From the NCBI GenBank assembly GCA_937959265.1, contig CALGMA010000009.1, positions 1 through 64,000 of the forward strand: 64,000 bases of DNA, written 5' to 3'. This stretch comes from an uncultured Anaerolineae bacterium (GTDB lineage Bacteria; Chloroflexota; Anaerolineae; J036; Brachytrichaceae). Shown piece after piece: positions 7,948 through 16,489 of this stretch; the stretch's first letter is position 1, and the number at the start of each line of letters is the position of its first letter. A program made the position numbers and the translations under genes. The notes beneath the pieces were generated by a model. The model made no database searches. It was not told the origin of the DNA and was given only the letters and a program-made list of their open reading frames with translations.

Positions 7948-10416
7948 ATGGCAAAGAAAACTGATGCAAGGAAAGCTGGCAAGACCAGCGACCGTAAGAA
8001 CGGCGGGGTGACGTCGGCGGCGCAGCCGAAGAGCACCGCCGCAATGTGGGCGGAACACAACGCGCGCCTGCCGCGCACCGTTCTGCCCATCCCAGATGTC
8101 CCGCCGGTTGGGCTGACGACCTATGACGCCAAAGATCCGGACACGAATTATCCGCCCATCGTGCCGTTGCGTCCGCCCGAAGGCGCCCCCAACGTGCTGA
8201 TCATTCTGCTCGATGACGTCGGCTTTGGCGCATCGTCCGCCTTCGGCGGCCCGTGCCAGACGCCGAACTTCGAGAAGCTGGCCGCCAACGGGCTCAAGTA
8301 CAACCGCTTTCACACCACCGCGCTGTGCGCGCCCACCCGCCAGGCGCTCCTGACCGGCCGCAATCATCATTCGGCCGGCATGGGCGCGATCACCGAGATG
8401 GCGACCTCGGCGCCGGGCAACAACTCTGTGCTGCCCAACACCATCTCGCCGATTGCGCGCACGCTGAAGCTCAACGGCTACTCGACCGCGCAGTTCGGCA
8501 AGTGCCATGAGGTGCCGGTCTGGCAGACCAGCCCTATGGGCCCGTTCGACGCCTGGCCCACCGGTGGCAGCGGCTTCGAGTACTTCTATGGCTTCATCGG
8601 CGGCGAGACCAGTCAGTGGTACCCGGCTCTCTACGAGGGCACGACGCCGATTGAACCAGAAAAGACACCCGAAGAGGGCTATCACCTCACCGAGGACATG
8701 ACGACCAAGGCGATCAAGTGGGTTCGACAGCAAAAGGCGCTGATGCCCGATAAGCCGTTCTTCATCTACTTCGCGCCGGGCGCCACACATGCGCCGCATC
8801 ACGTGCCCAAGGAATGGGCTGACAAATACAAGGGCCAGTTCGACCAAGGTTGGGACAAACTGCGCGAGGAGACATTTGCGCGGCAGAAGCAACTAGGCGT
8901 CATCCCGCAGGACTGTATGCTCACGGCGCGCCATGCGGAGATTCCGGCCTGGGACAGCGTGCCGGCGGAGATGAAGCCTGTCCTCGCCCGCCAGATGGAG
9001 GTGTATGCCGGCTTCCTCGAGCACACCGACTATCAGATCGGGCGGCTGATCGAGGCGCTGAAAGACCTCGAAGTTCTCGACGACACGCTGATCTTCTTGA
9101 TCATCGGCGACAACGGCGCATCGGCCGAGGGATCGCTGCAAGGCACTTACAACGAGATGGCGACGCTCACGGGCTTCGCCCACCTGGAGACGCCGGAATT
9201 TCTCATATCCAAACTCGACGAATTCGGCGGGGTCGAGGCTCACAACCACTACGCGGTAGGCTGGGCGCATGCGATGAACACGCCATACCAGTGGACCAAG
9301 CAAGTGGCCTCGCACTTCGGCGGCACCCGCAACGGCACGATCGTGCACTGGCCTAAGGGCATCAAGGCCAAGGGCGAGATCCGCAGCCAGTTCCATCACG
9401 TGATTGACGTCGTGCCCACTATCCTGGAAGCGGCGGGGTTGCCTCAGCCCTTGTTCGTCAACGGGGTGCAGCAAAAGCCCATCGAAGGCGTCAGCATGGT
9501 GTACTCGTTTGACGATGCCAACGCGCCCGAACGACACGAGACGCAATACTTCGAGATGGTGGGCAACCGTGGCATCTACCACAAAGGCTGGACGGCGGTG
9601 ACCAAGCACCGCACGCCGTGGGAGACTGGCACCGTCGAGCTGACGGCCTTCGATGACGATGTGTGGGAGCTATACGACACGAACACCGACTGGAGCCAGG
9701 CAAAGGATTTGGCGAAGGAGTATCCACAAAAACTGCATGAACTCCAGCGGCTATGGTTGATCGAAGCGGTCAAGTACAACGTGCTGCCGCTGGACGATCG
9801 CTTTGCCGAGCGCGGGAATGCCGACCTCGCCGGCCGGCCACAGTTGGTCAAGGGCAACCGGCAGTTGCTGTTCGGCGGCATGGGGCGGTTGACCGAGAAC
9901 TCGATCATCAACTACAAGAACAAGTCACACGCTGTCACAGCCGAGGTGGTCGTGCCCAAGTCCGGCGCAGAAGGTGTCATCGTCGCCGTGGGCGGAAGTA
10001 TCGGCGGCTGGAGCCTGTATGCCAAGAACGGCGTGCTGAAGTACTGCTACAACTTCTACGGCTTTGACCGCTACACGATCGAAGGCACATCGAAGATTCC
10101 ATCGGGGACGCATCAGGTGCGGATGGAGTTCGACTACGACGGCGGCGGCGTGGCCAAAGGCGGCACAGTCGCGCTCTTCGTTGACGGCGAGATGTGTGGC
10201 AAGGGCCGCGTGGAGCAAACCGAGCCGATAGTCTTCTCCTCCGACGAGACGCTCGACGTTGGCGATGAATTCGGTTCGCCGGTCACCCCCGACTATCCGG
10301 CCGATAAGAAGTTCAGTGGCGAGGTGAACTGGGTTCAGATTGATGTAGACGTCAAAGACGAAGATCACTTCATCTCGCCGGAGGAGCGGTATCGGGTGGC
10401 AATGGCCTTGCAATAG
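7948..10416 (+). CDS. Type I arylsulfatase
   Basis: Hydrolyses sulfate esters, releasing sulfate. It has 822 residues. The alkaline-phosphatase-fold core includes the calcium-binding D89-D90 in NVLIILLDDVGFG, the formylglycine signature C127-A-P-T-R131 followed by QALLTGR, FIYFAPGATHAPHH, and IGDNGASAEG. A C-terminal beta-rich extension of about 170 residues follows, as in large AtsA-like arylsulfatases. The start at 7948 is preceded by GGAGGT 7 bases upstream. No signal peptide is visible, so it is either cytoplasmic or exported by an unrecognised route. The upstream FGE should activate it, and the SulP transporters downstream fit sulfate handling. Confidence 0.93.
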   Translation: MAKKTDARKAGKTSDRKNGGVTSAAQPKSTAAMWAEHNARLPRTVLPIPDVPPVGLTTYDAKDPDTNYPPIVPLRPPEGAPNVLIILLDDVGFGASSAFGGPCQTPNFEKLAANGLKYNRFHTTALCAPTRQALLTGRNHHSAGMGAITEMATSAPGNNSVLPNTISPIARTLKLNGYSTAQFGKCHEVPVWQTSPMGPFDAWPTGGSGFEYFYGFIGGETSQWYPALYEGTTPIEPEKTPEEGYHLTEDMTTKAIKWVRQQKALMPDKPFFIYFAPGATHAPHHVPKEWADKYKGQFDQGWDKLREETFARQKQLGVIPQDCMLTARHAEIPAWDSVPAEMKPVLARQMEVYAGFLEHTDYQIGRLIEALKDLEVLDDTLIFLIIGDNGASAEGSLQGTYNEMATLTGFAHLETPEFLISKLDEFGGVEAHNHYAVGWAHAMNTPYQWTKQVASHFGGTRNGTIVHWPKGIKAKGEIRSQFHHVIDVVPTILEAAGLPQPLFVNGVQQKPIEGVSMVYSFDDANAPERHETQYFEMVGNRGIYHKGWTAVTKHRTPWETGTVELTAFDDDVWELYDTNTDWSQAKDLAKEYPQKLHELQRLWLIEAVKYNVLPLDDRFAERGNADLAGRPQLVKGNRQLLFGGMGRLTENSIINYKNKSHAVTAEVVVPKSGAEGVIVAVGGSIGGWSLYAKNGVLKYCYNFYGFDRYTIEGTSKIPSGTHQVRMEFDYDGGGVAKGGTVALFVDGEMCGKGRVEQTEPIVFSSDETLDVGDEFGSPVTPDYPADKKFSGEVNWVQIDVDVKDEDHFISPEERYRVAMALQ

Positions 10417-10587
10417 CTTTTTGCATCTCCATCGTCGACCCGATCCCGGGCGGTGCCGTCGCGGCGGCAGCGGCTCACTACGTGCTCAATCCGGCACTGC
10501 CGGAAGTCGAGACGCCAACGCACGCGACGGCACGCCAAAACGCGTGAACATCCCACTTGGACCACAAACAGGGAAAGAGTCATTTTA

Positions 10588-11030
10588 GAGGTTGATACGA
10601 TAGTTCCACTTGATTACGCCGTGATCGAATTTCCGGGCAGCAAGTTCAAAGGCGAGATTGCCCCGGAACTTTACCGGCTGGTGGCGGACGGTCTGATTCG
10701 CATCGTTGACCTGGTTTCCTCTCGAAGGACAAAGTGACAAATTCACCGTCGTGGAATTGAACGACTTGAGCGATGAAGAGTGCAGCCAATTCGCGCCTCT
10801 GATTGAGAGGCTTGACCGGCTGTTCACGGCCGAGGACATTGCCAATTTGGCAGCATCTGTCCTCGACAACACATCGGCGCTGGTCATGTTGTGGCAGAAC
10901 GTGTGGACGGAGCGAATTCGCCACGCGGTCACCAACGCGAATGGCCGGTTGATCGCTCACGTGCGCGTGCCTGCCGAGGTGTTGTCAGGAAGTGATGGCC
11001 GAAGTTGCGACCGTGGGCGCGCAAGTGTAA
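10588..11030 (+). pseudogene. DUF6325-family protein, frameshifted twice
   Basis: The first part reads LDYAVIEFPGSKFKGEIAPE and LIRIVDLV. The frame is lost near 10712-10720 and continues one frame over as GQSDKFTVVELNDLSDEE, LIERLDRLFTAEDIANLA, and ALVMLWQNVWTERIRHAV. A second shift near 10984 is revealed by an alternative reading EVLQEVMAEVATVGAQV that reaches a stop at 11028-11030. The combined product matches the small DUF6325 family, which often neighbours SHOCT-domain genes, as here. No clear start codon is left. The 171 bases between the sulfatase and this remnant hold only a short open stretch without recognisable homology. Confidence 0.7.
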
Positions 11031-11056
11031 CGCGGCGTTCAAAAGGAAGACAGCAT

Positions 11057-11392
11057 GTGAAGAAGATCCATCATCGTTGCGCCGCGCCGCTGGTGTGCGC
11101 AGCCGCCACGACCACAGTACGACCACAGTGGTGGCCGGCCCCGGGACGGCAGTTTCTGGCGCCATCTCCCGGCCGCCAACAGCAGATGGACGCGGTCGTG
11201 CAACAAGCCACCCCCCGGCAGGCAGCGCCAATGCCCAGCGGGGCGCTCAGCGACGAAGCGCTCGCCCAGTTGCAGAAGTTGGCCGACTTGCAAAGGGCGG
11301 GTGTGATTACGCAACAAGAATTCGTCGCTAAGAAGAAGTCGCTAAGAAGAAGCAAATTCTGGGTCTGTGATTCAGTTGGGCTAGAGGGTTAG
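11057..11392 (+). CDS. SHOCT-domain protein with shifted C-terminus
   Basis: A short protein with a GTG start, a Pro/Gln-rich linker, and a C-terminal SHOCT-type helix pair (LSDEALAQLQKLADLQRAGV followed by ITQQEFVAKKK). SHOCT domains are short oligomerisation motifs. The normal end of such proteins, AKKKQILGL, is present in the DNA but out of frame. A perfect 14-bp tandem duplication at 11324-11351 shifts translation to SLRRSKFWV and the stop moves from 11370 to 11392. The N-terminal part lacks the usual membrane or basic segment and may be altered too. The neighbouring DUF6325 remnant suggests that the pair is decaying together. Confidence 0.6.
   Translation: MKKIHHRCAAPLVCAAATTTVRPQWWPAPGRQFLAPSPGRQQQMDAVVQQATPRQAAPMPSGALSDEALAQLQKLADLQRAGVITQQEFVAKKKSLRRSKFWVCDSVGLEG
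11324..11351 (+). repeat. 14-bp perfect tandem duplication
   Basis: GTCGCTAAGAAGAA occurs twice in a row (11324-11337 and 11338-11351). Removing one copy restores the expected SHOCT C-terminus AKKKQILGL with a stop at 11368-11370. Confidence 0.9.
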
Positions 11393-11485
11393 ATCAGTCG
11401 CGGTCATAAATGGGCCGCGCTGAAAGAACAGGACAGACCGAGCTTCGTGCAATTTCCAATTGGTTTGTTATCAGGTCAGGCGGTG

Positions 11486-12217
11486 ATGAATGACGCCCAA
11501 CCCGCGGGACGGACATTGCGGCGCGCTGCCAATCTCACGGCAGCGGTGGGCATCGCCCATGCTGTGCTGTTCATCCTGTCCTATGTTCTGGCTATGGGCA
11601 TACCCGGCGCGAAGGCGACGGATGCGGAACTCGTGACGTTCTACACCGGCGGCGACCGGCAGCGCATCATTCTAATCGGGTTGTATCTCATGCCGTTCGC
11701 CGGCATCGCCTTTTTGTGGTTCATCGTCGCGCTGCGCATGTGGATTGCGCATTCCGCACGGCGACTAGATGCGTTGTTTTCGAACGTGCAACTGGTTAGC
11801 GGCATCATCTACGTTGCTTTGTTCCTGACGGCGGCTGCGGCGTTGTCGGCCACGGCGGCCAGCATCGAGTTTGCAGGATCGGTCATGGATCCCGATGTGA
11901 CGCGCCAGTTCCTGCAATTCCACAACACGATGGTATTGGTGCTGGCGATGCGCATGGCGGCCATCTTCGTCTTCACAACCTCGAACATCGGCCGCAGCAC
12001 GGGCGCGCTGCCGCGCTGGTTTATCTATGCCGGTTTTGCGGTTGGGCTGTTTCTGTTGCTGAGCGCCAGCTTCAGCCCGGCGCTAGTTCTGGTGTTCCCC
12101 GTCTGGATGATGACCCTGTGCGTGATCCTGTTGTGGCAGGCGCGGCGCGTGCTGGCGGATACTGTCTTGCCGTTGCGTCCGATGCCGGCTGACGCTACGT
12201 CACACATCGAGATGTGA
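11486..12217 (+). CDS. Polytopic membrane protein of unknown function
   Basis: About 243 residues with six predicted membrane helices: AVLFILSYVLAMG, IILIGLYLMPFAGIAFLWF, SGIIYVALFLTAAAALS, MVLVLAMRMAAIFVF, WFIYAGFAVGLFLLLSA and LVLVFPVWMMTLCVILLW. A polar loop containing DAELVTFYTGGDRQRI sits between helices 1 and 2. The ATG at 11486 was preferred to a GTG at 11447 because it gives a typical short cytoplasmic lead. I do not recognise the family. It lies between the SHOCT gene and the BASS transporter gene, within the sulfatase region. Confidence 0.6.
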   Translation: MNDAQPAGRTLRRAANLTAAVGIAHAVLFILSYVLAMGIPGAKATDAELVTFYTGGDRQRIILIGLYLMPFAGIAFLWFIVALRMWIAHSARRLDALFSNVQLVSGIIYVALFLTAAAALSATAASIEFAGSVMDPDVTRQFLQFHNTMVLVLAMRMAAIFVFTTSNIGRSTGALPRWFIYAGFAVGLFLLLSASFSPALVLVFPVWMMTLCVILLWQARRVLADTVLPLRPMPADATSHIEM

Positions 12218-12256
12218 GGCTATAACTAAAGCGATGACTGTGGAGCAAAAGGAGCC

Positions 12257-13165
12257 ATGAAAGAGATTTTGACCGTTTTATCCAACGTCGCGGTGCTGAC
12301 CTTCGTGGTATCGAGCATGCTAGCGATGGGTACGTCGCTGACCGTGCCGCAGATCACGTCCACGCTCAAGAACGGCAAATTGATCGCCTGGGCGCTGATC
12401 GCCAACTTCGTTCTGGTGCCGCTGGCGGCGTTGCTCGTCACGGCCATCATTCCGCTTCAGGAGAGCCAGAAGATCGCGCTGATCATCCTGGGTTGCGCGG
12501 CTGGCGCGCCGTTCCTACCCAAACTGGCGCAGTTTGCCAAGGGCAATGTGCCGTTCGCCGTCGGCCTGATGGTGCTCTTGATGGTAGTCACCATCATTTA
12601 CATGCCCGTCGTCATGCCGCTGCTCTTGTCGGGCGTGTCGGTGAACCCGCTGTCCATCGCCTCGTCGCTGATCATCACCATGTTGTTGCCGCTGGGAGTC
12701 GGCTTGTTCATCAAGGCGCGCTACGCCGAGCCGGCGGCACACCTCAACCACACCATGGGGCAGATCAGCAACGTAGCGCTCATGCTGGTGCTGGTGACGA
12801 CGGTGCTGGCGAACTTTCAAGACCTGATCGGCGTGATCGGCACCGGCGGCATCCTTGCTGGACTGCTATTTCTGATCGCATCTCTGGCCATCGGCTTTCT
12901 GGTCGGGCGCTTTGCAGGTGGGCCGGACGTGATGGGTGTGATGGGGTTGGGGACAGGCCAGCGCAACATCTCGGCGGCCATGCTGGTTGCGACATCGAAC
13001 TTCAGCGACCCGAACGTGCTGGTGATGATCATGGTGGTGTCTACGCTGGGCTTGTTCGTGCTCTTCCCGGTTGCAGGTGAATTGGGCAAGCGGGCCAAAC
13101 GCGCAACAGGAGATGCGCAAATGACTGCGCCGGACGCGACGCCGGAATCCACAGCGACTGTGTGA
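12257..13165 (+). CDS. BASS-family (bile acid:sodium symporter-like) transporter
   Basis: 302 residues, about nine or ten membrane helices. Conserved features include a glycine-rich GCAAGAPFLPKLAQFAKGN segment and the discontinuous-helix motif GTGQRNISAAMLVAT, both typical of the BASS/arsenical resistance-3-like superfamily that moves organic anions with sodium. The substrate cannot be read from sequence. Its place beside sulfatase and SulP genes suggests an organic anion, perhaps a sulfated or desulfated product. A polar tail of about 30 residues follows the last helix. Confidence 0.8.
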   Translation: MKEILTVLSNVAVLTFVVSSMLAMGTSLTVPQITSTLKNGKLIAWALIANFVLVPLAALLVTAIIPLQESQKIALIILGCAAGAPFLPKLAQFAKGNVPFAVGLMVLLMVVTIIYMPVVMPLLLSGVSVNPLSIASSLIITMLLPLGVGLFIKARYAEPAAHLNHTMGQISNVALMLVLVTTVLANFQDLIGVIGTGGILAGLLFLIASLAIGFLVGRFAGGPDVMGVMGLGTGQRNISAAMLVATSNFSDPNVLVMIMVVSTLGLFVLFPVAGELGKRAKRATGDAQMTAPDATPESTATV

Positions 13166-13183
13166 CTGTGCAGGCAGCCGATT

Positions 13184-13282
13184 ACAGTAGTCGGCATCCC
13201 CGGTTCGCTGGTCGGCCTGCAAGCTGAAGACCCGACCATCGCCGAGTTGCTCAAGCTACTTGGCTACGCCACCGGGGAGTGA
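13184..13282 (+). pseudogene. Remnant of a second arylsulfatase
   Basis: An open segment of 33 codons reads TVVGIPGSLVGLQAEDPTIA then ELLKLLGYATGE and stops. This corresponds to the sulfatase region just after the active-site segment, where intact enzymes read AEDPTIAELLKPLGYATGQFGK. It is clearly different from the equivalent stretch of the intact sulfatase at 7948 (ISPIARTLKLNGYSTAQFGK), so it derives from another sulfatase subfamily. Nothing else of that gene remains. Confidence 0.65.
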
Positions 13283-13310
13283 GGTCGCCCCAATCCGCCA
13301 CCTGCTCTGA

Positions 13311-13697
13311 GCCGCCTCGGCATGGGGTGGGAATCCAGATAAGGACGCAGTGTATCTGAACGTTGTGCCGAAGGGGAACGACGGGACGACGGTTTGCCAG
13401 CTGACGGTCGAGGATGTGCCGGTGGACGGGTTCTGGTCGGTGTGTGTCTATAACACTGAGGGCTTTGTGAAAAGAACGCGAAGGACGCTTACGTGGTCAA
13501 CAACCTCACCGCGAAGACGAACGATGACGGGTCAATCTCTATCCAGCCAGTTCGGCGGCTGTGATGAGAAAGTGCCCAACTGTCTGCCGATCACGCCCGG
13601 CTGGAGCTACATGGTGCGACTGTGTCGCCCGCGCGAAGAGATTCTCGATGGCACGCGGAAATTCCCCGAGGCTCAGGCGGCAAGGCCGATAGGTTGA
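13311..13697 (+). pseudogene. DUF1214-domain remnant, frameshifted
   Basis: The segment encodes the C-terminal DUF1214 domain of a DUF1254/DUF1214 protein: DAVYLNVVPKGNDGTTVCQ, VEDVPVDGFWSVCVYN. The frame breaks at an A run (13470-13473, one A short), continues as NAKDAYVVNNLTAKTNDDG, and breaks again at a CCAG tandem duplication (13543-13550) before FGGCDEKVPNCLPITPGWSY and REEILDGTRKFPEAQ. The N-terminal DUF1254 part is missing. The intact-length relative at 15620 shows how the whole gene would look. It lies directly before a SulP gene, as does the relative. Confidence 0.75.
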
Positions 13698-13720
13698 AGT
13701 GCGGTCACCAAGCACACGCC

Positions 13721-15550
13721 ATGCAACAAACCGCAACAACCACGTCGGCGGCGAACGCGAAGCAGCTGCGTATGCCAACCTTTCTAATTGGCATTCGGGG
13801 CGCAACGGACTTGCCCAGGGAGATCATCGCCGGCGTGACGCTGGCTGCGCTGATGATCCCGCTCAACATCGGCTACGCCCAAGTGGCGGGCTTGCCGCCC
13901 ATTGTCGGCCTGTATGCCGCCATCGTGCCGATGATCGCCTTCGCGTTGCTCAGCACGTCGCGCAACCTTGTGGCCAGCCCCGACGCGCCCATCGCCGCGC
14001 TGATCGGTGGGCTGCTAGCGAGCCTCGCTGCGCCGGAAGATCCGCGCTATGTGCAACTTGCGTTTGGCCTGGCGTTGTTGTGCGCGCTGATTTTCGTTTT
14101 GTTCTGGTTGTTCAGGCTGGGCTTCCTCGCTAACTTTCTCTCGCGCGCTGTGCTCATCGGCTTCATTACGGGTCTGGGGATCGAAGTGTTCACCAGCCAG
14201 TTGAAGAAGATCATGGGTGTGTCGCTCGAAGCCGAGGGCTACTTCCGCGAGGTCGTCGAACTGGTTCGCAAAATTCCTGAAGCGAATCTGTATGCGGCCG
14301 CCATCGGCGTGGGCAGCATCGTCATCATCCGCCTGCTCAAGCGCTACGCGCCCAAACTGCCCGGCGCGCTGATCGCGCTCGTGCTGATGACGGCGGTCGT
14401 CGCCATCTTCAATCTGGATGCGCGTGGCGTGAGTGTGCTGGGCGCAGTGCCCTCCGGCCTGCCGACGCTGGTGTGGCCGCAACTTGCGCTCAGCGACTAC
14501 GTCAGACTCTTGCCCGGCGCGCTTGCGATCTGCGGCGTGACGCTGGCTGAGGGCCTTCTGATCGGGCGAAAGTATGCCCAAAAGTACAGCGACAAACTCG
14601 ATGCAGACCAGGAAATGTTCGCTTTTGGCGCGGCCAACGCCGCGGCCGGGTTGACCGGCGCGTTCGTAATCGGGTCAAGCGCGTCGCGCACAGCGGCCAT
14701 GGATGGCGCAGGCGCGCGCAGCCAGATTCCCAGCCTCGTCGCTGCGGGCGTCGTGGCGATCCTGCTGCTGTTCTTCTCGCCGCTGCTGGCGCTGCTGCCG
14801 AACGCGGCGCTGGGCGGCATCGTCGCCAACGCCGTGCTCAGCTTGATCGAGGTGGACGAGTTGCGCAAGCTGTTTCGCATGCGCCGCTCCGAATTCTGGA
14901 TTGCCGTCGTGTGTCTTTTGAGCGTGCTTGTACTGGGCGCGCTGCCGGCGGTGATCATTGCCTTCCTACTCAGCACCATCGCCGTCGTTGGCCGCGCATC
15001 CACGCCGCAGACGGCGGTTATGGCTGTGCTGCCGGATGGCCGAGGCTACTACGCTCACGTGGACGAGGGCGCCCATCAGATCGTCACTCAGCCCGGCCTG
15101 ATCATCTATCGCTTCGGCTCGTCACTGTATTTTGCCAACGCCAACACCTTTACCGATGAGGCGCAGCGGCTGGTCGAGGAGGCTACGGCCAAGGGCGACG
15201 ATGAGCGTCCCTCGATCCCCATTTCGAGTGCCTCAGAAGGGGGCCGAGGGATCGGGGAGGTGCGCTGGTTCGTGCTGGATGCCGAGGCGATCAACGACAT
15301 TGACACGACCGGCGCCGAGGCGTTGCGCACCGTAGCAGAGGTCTTGAAGAAGCGGGGCGTGACCCTTGCCCTCTCGCGCGCCAACCCGCGCGTGCCCGGC
15401 CTGCTCAAGGCTTACGACCTGGATGAGGCCATCCCGGAATTGCTTCGCTTCCAAACCAACCGCGATGCTGTGGCAGCGTTCGACAAGGAACGGGCCGCCA
15501 ACGCCAATCCTGACGCGACAAGGGTTGCGGCCCTGGATACCGATGAGTAA
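13721..15550 (+). CDS. SulP-family sulfate/anion transporter with STAS domain (copy 1)
   Basis: 609 residues. The N-terminal 420 residues form the SulP membrane domain with the signature region AALMIPLNIGYAQVAGLPPI and a conserved GSSASRTAAMDGAGARSQ segment. A C-terminal STAS domain (about 440-580) includes VLDAEAINDIDTTGAEALRT. SulP proteins move sulfate, bicarbonate or related anions with protons or sodium. The STAS domain has an unusual insertion (RPSIPISSASEGGRGIGE) encoded by a palindromic element. ATG 13721 was chosen because sequence upstream belongs to the DUF1214 remnant. In this sulfatase context sulfate is the likeliest substrate, though bicarbonate cannot be excluded. Confidence 0.88.
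   Translation: MQQTATTTSAANAKQLRMPTFLIGIRGATDLPREIIAGVTLAALMIPLNIGYAQVAGLPPIVGLYAAIVPMIAFALLSTSRNLVASPDAPIAALIGGLLASLAAPEDPRYVQLAFGLALLCALIFVLFWLFRLGFLANFLSRAVLIGFITGLGIEVFTSQLKKIMGVSLEAEGYFREVVELVRKIPEANLYAAAIGVGSIVIIRLLKRYAPKLPGALIALVLMTAVVAIFNLDARGVSVLGAVPSGLPTLVWPQLALSDYVRLLPGALAICGVTLAEGLLIGRKYAQKYSDKLDADQEMFAFGAANAAAGLTGAFVIGSSASRTAAMDGAGARSQIPSLVAAGVVAILLLFFSPLLALLPNAALGGIVANAVLSLIEVDELRKLFRMRRSEFWIAVVCLLSVLVLGALPAVIIAFLLSTIAVVGRASTPQTAVMAVLPDGRGYYAHVDEGAHQIVTQPGLIIYRFGSSLYFANANTFTDEAQRLVEEATAKGDDERPSIPISSASEGGRGIGEVRWFVLDAEAINDIDTTGAEALRTVAEVLKKRGVTLALSRANPRVPGLLKAYDLDEAIPELLRFQTNRDAVAAFDKERAANANPDATRVAALDTDE
15208..15258. repeat. Palindromic insertion inside the STAS-coding region
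   Basis: TCCCTCGATCCC (15208-15219) is complemented by GGGATCGGGGA (15248-15258) with a single-base bulge, enclosing about 28 bases. The length keeps the reading frame and inserts about 18 residues of low-complexity sequence ahead of the conserved strand VRWFVLDAEA. Confidence 0.55.
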
Positions 15551-15619
15551 AAGAGCGATGCGATGACCAAACAACAGCGCAGACAAACCAAGTCAAGCAA
15601 CAGCAAAAAGGAGAAAGCA

Positions 15620-16489
15620 ATGCCTGATGTGAACGCACACAAGCAGTCTGCCATCACACCAGCCGAGGCTCGCGCCATCGCCAAAGAAACCTACACCTAC
15701 GGCTTCCTGCTGGTAGACAACTACCGCGTCATGCACTCGTTCTTCGTGGATCGTGGCGGCAAGGAGTTCAAGGCGCCGTGGAATCAGATTCACAACGAGG
15801 CGCGCATCTTCACGTCGGACGACCGAACGATAGGCAAGCACACGTTCAGCCGGGAGCGAATCGGCACCCGGTACGTCATGGCCGGGGTCTGGACGCTGGT
15901 CAACCCTGCCGATCAGCAGGACATCAAAAAGGTTCGCGACCTCCAAGACGCGATCAGTGTCGATCAGAAGAGTATGGGCAAGTTTGAGGTGCCGAACTGG
16001 GATCCGGCGAGCCAGAAGACGGTTCGTGACGCGCTGATCGCGCTTGGCGCAACGCTCCCAGACACGCGCTGCATGTTCGGCAAAAACAACGACGTGGAAC
16101 TGGTGCGACATCTCGTCGGCAGCGCGATGGCGGGGGGCGACAACCCCGAGAAGGGCGCGCTTTACCTGAACGTCACGCCGCTCGAGAACGACGGCAAGAC
16201 GGTGTACTGCTTGACGGTCAAGGATGTGCCGGTGGACGAGTTCTGGTCAGTGTGCGTCTATAACGCGGACGGCGACTACCAAAAGAACAAGCACGACGCC
16301 TACTCGGGCAACAGCATTACGGGGAAGAAGAACGCGGACGGCTCGGTAACGATTCAGTTTGGCGGGTGGGATGGCAAGACGCCCAATTGCGTGCCGATCG
16401 TGCGGGCTGGAATTACATGGTGCGCCTTTATCGCCGGCGCGGGCCGGTCCTCGGCGACACATGGATCTTCCCCAAGGCGCAGCCAGTGA
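15620..16489 (+). CDS. DUF1254/DUF1214-domain protein, frameshifted near the C-terminus
   Basis: A 289-residue product with a strong AAGGAG site before ATG 15620. The N-terminal half (EARAIAKETYTYGFLLVDNY, IFTSDDRTIG) is DUF1254-like. The C-terminal half is DUF1214-like (GALYLNVTPLENDGKTVYC, VKDVPVDEFWSVCVYNADGD, VTIQFGGWDGKTPNC). No signal peptide. The end is out of frame. After PIV the natural continuation GWNYMVRLYRRRGPVLGDTW then IFPKAQ is present one base over, reaching a stop at 16492-16494, consistent with loss of one C near 16404. The function of the family is not established. It is often seen near arylsulfatases, as here. Confidence 0.75.
   Translation: MPDVNAHKQSAITPAEARAIAKETYTYGFLLVDNYRVMHSFFVDRGGKEFKAPWNQIHNEARIFTSDDRTIGKHTFSRERIGTRYVMAGVWTLVNPADQQDIKKVRDLQDAISVDQKSMGKFEVPNWDPASQKTVRDALIALGATLPDTRCMFGKNNDVELVRHLVGSAMAGGDNPEKGALYLNVTPLENDGKTVYCLTVKDVPVDEFWSVCVYNADGDYQKNKHDAYSGNSITGKKNADGSVTIQFGGWDGKTPNCVPIVRAGITWCAFIAGAGRSSATHGSSPRRSQ

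Noticed and set aside
10417-10587. An open stretch reading IVDPIPGGAVAAAAAHYVLN after the sulfatase
   Set aside because: Short, no start codon or ribosome site, no recognisable family. It could be a relic of another small gene, but cannot be supported.
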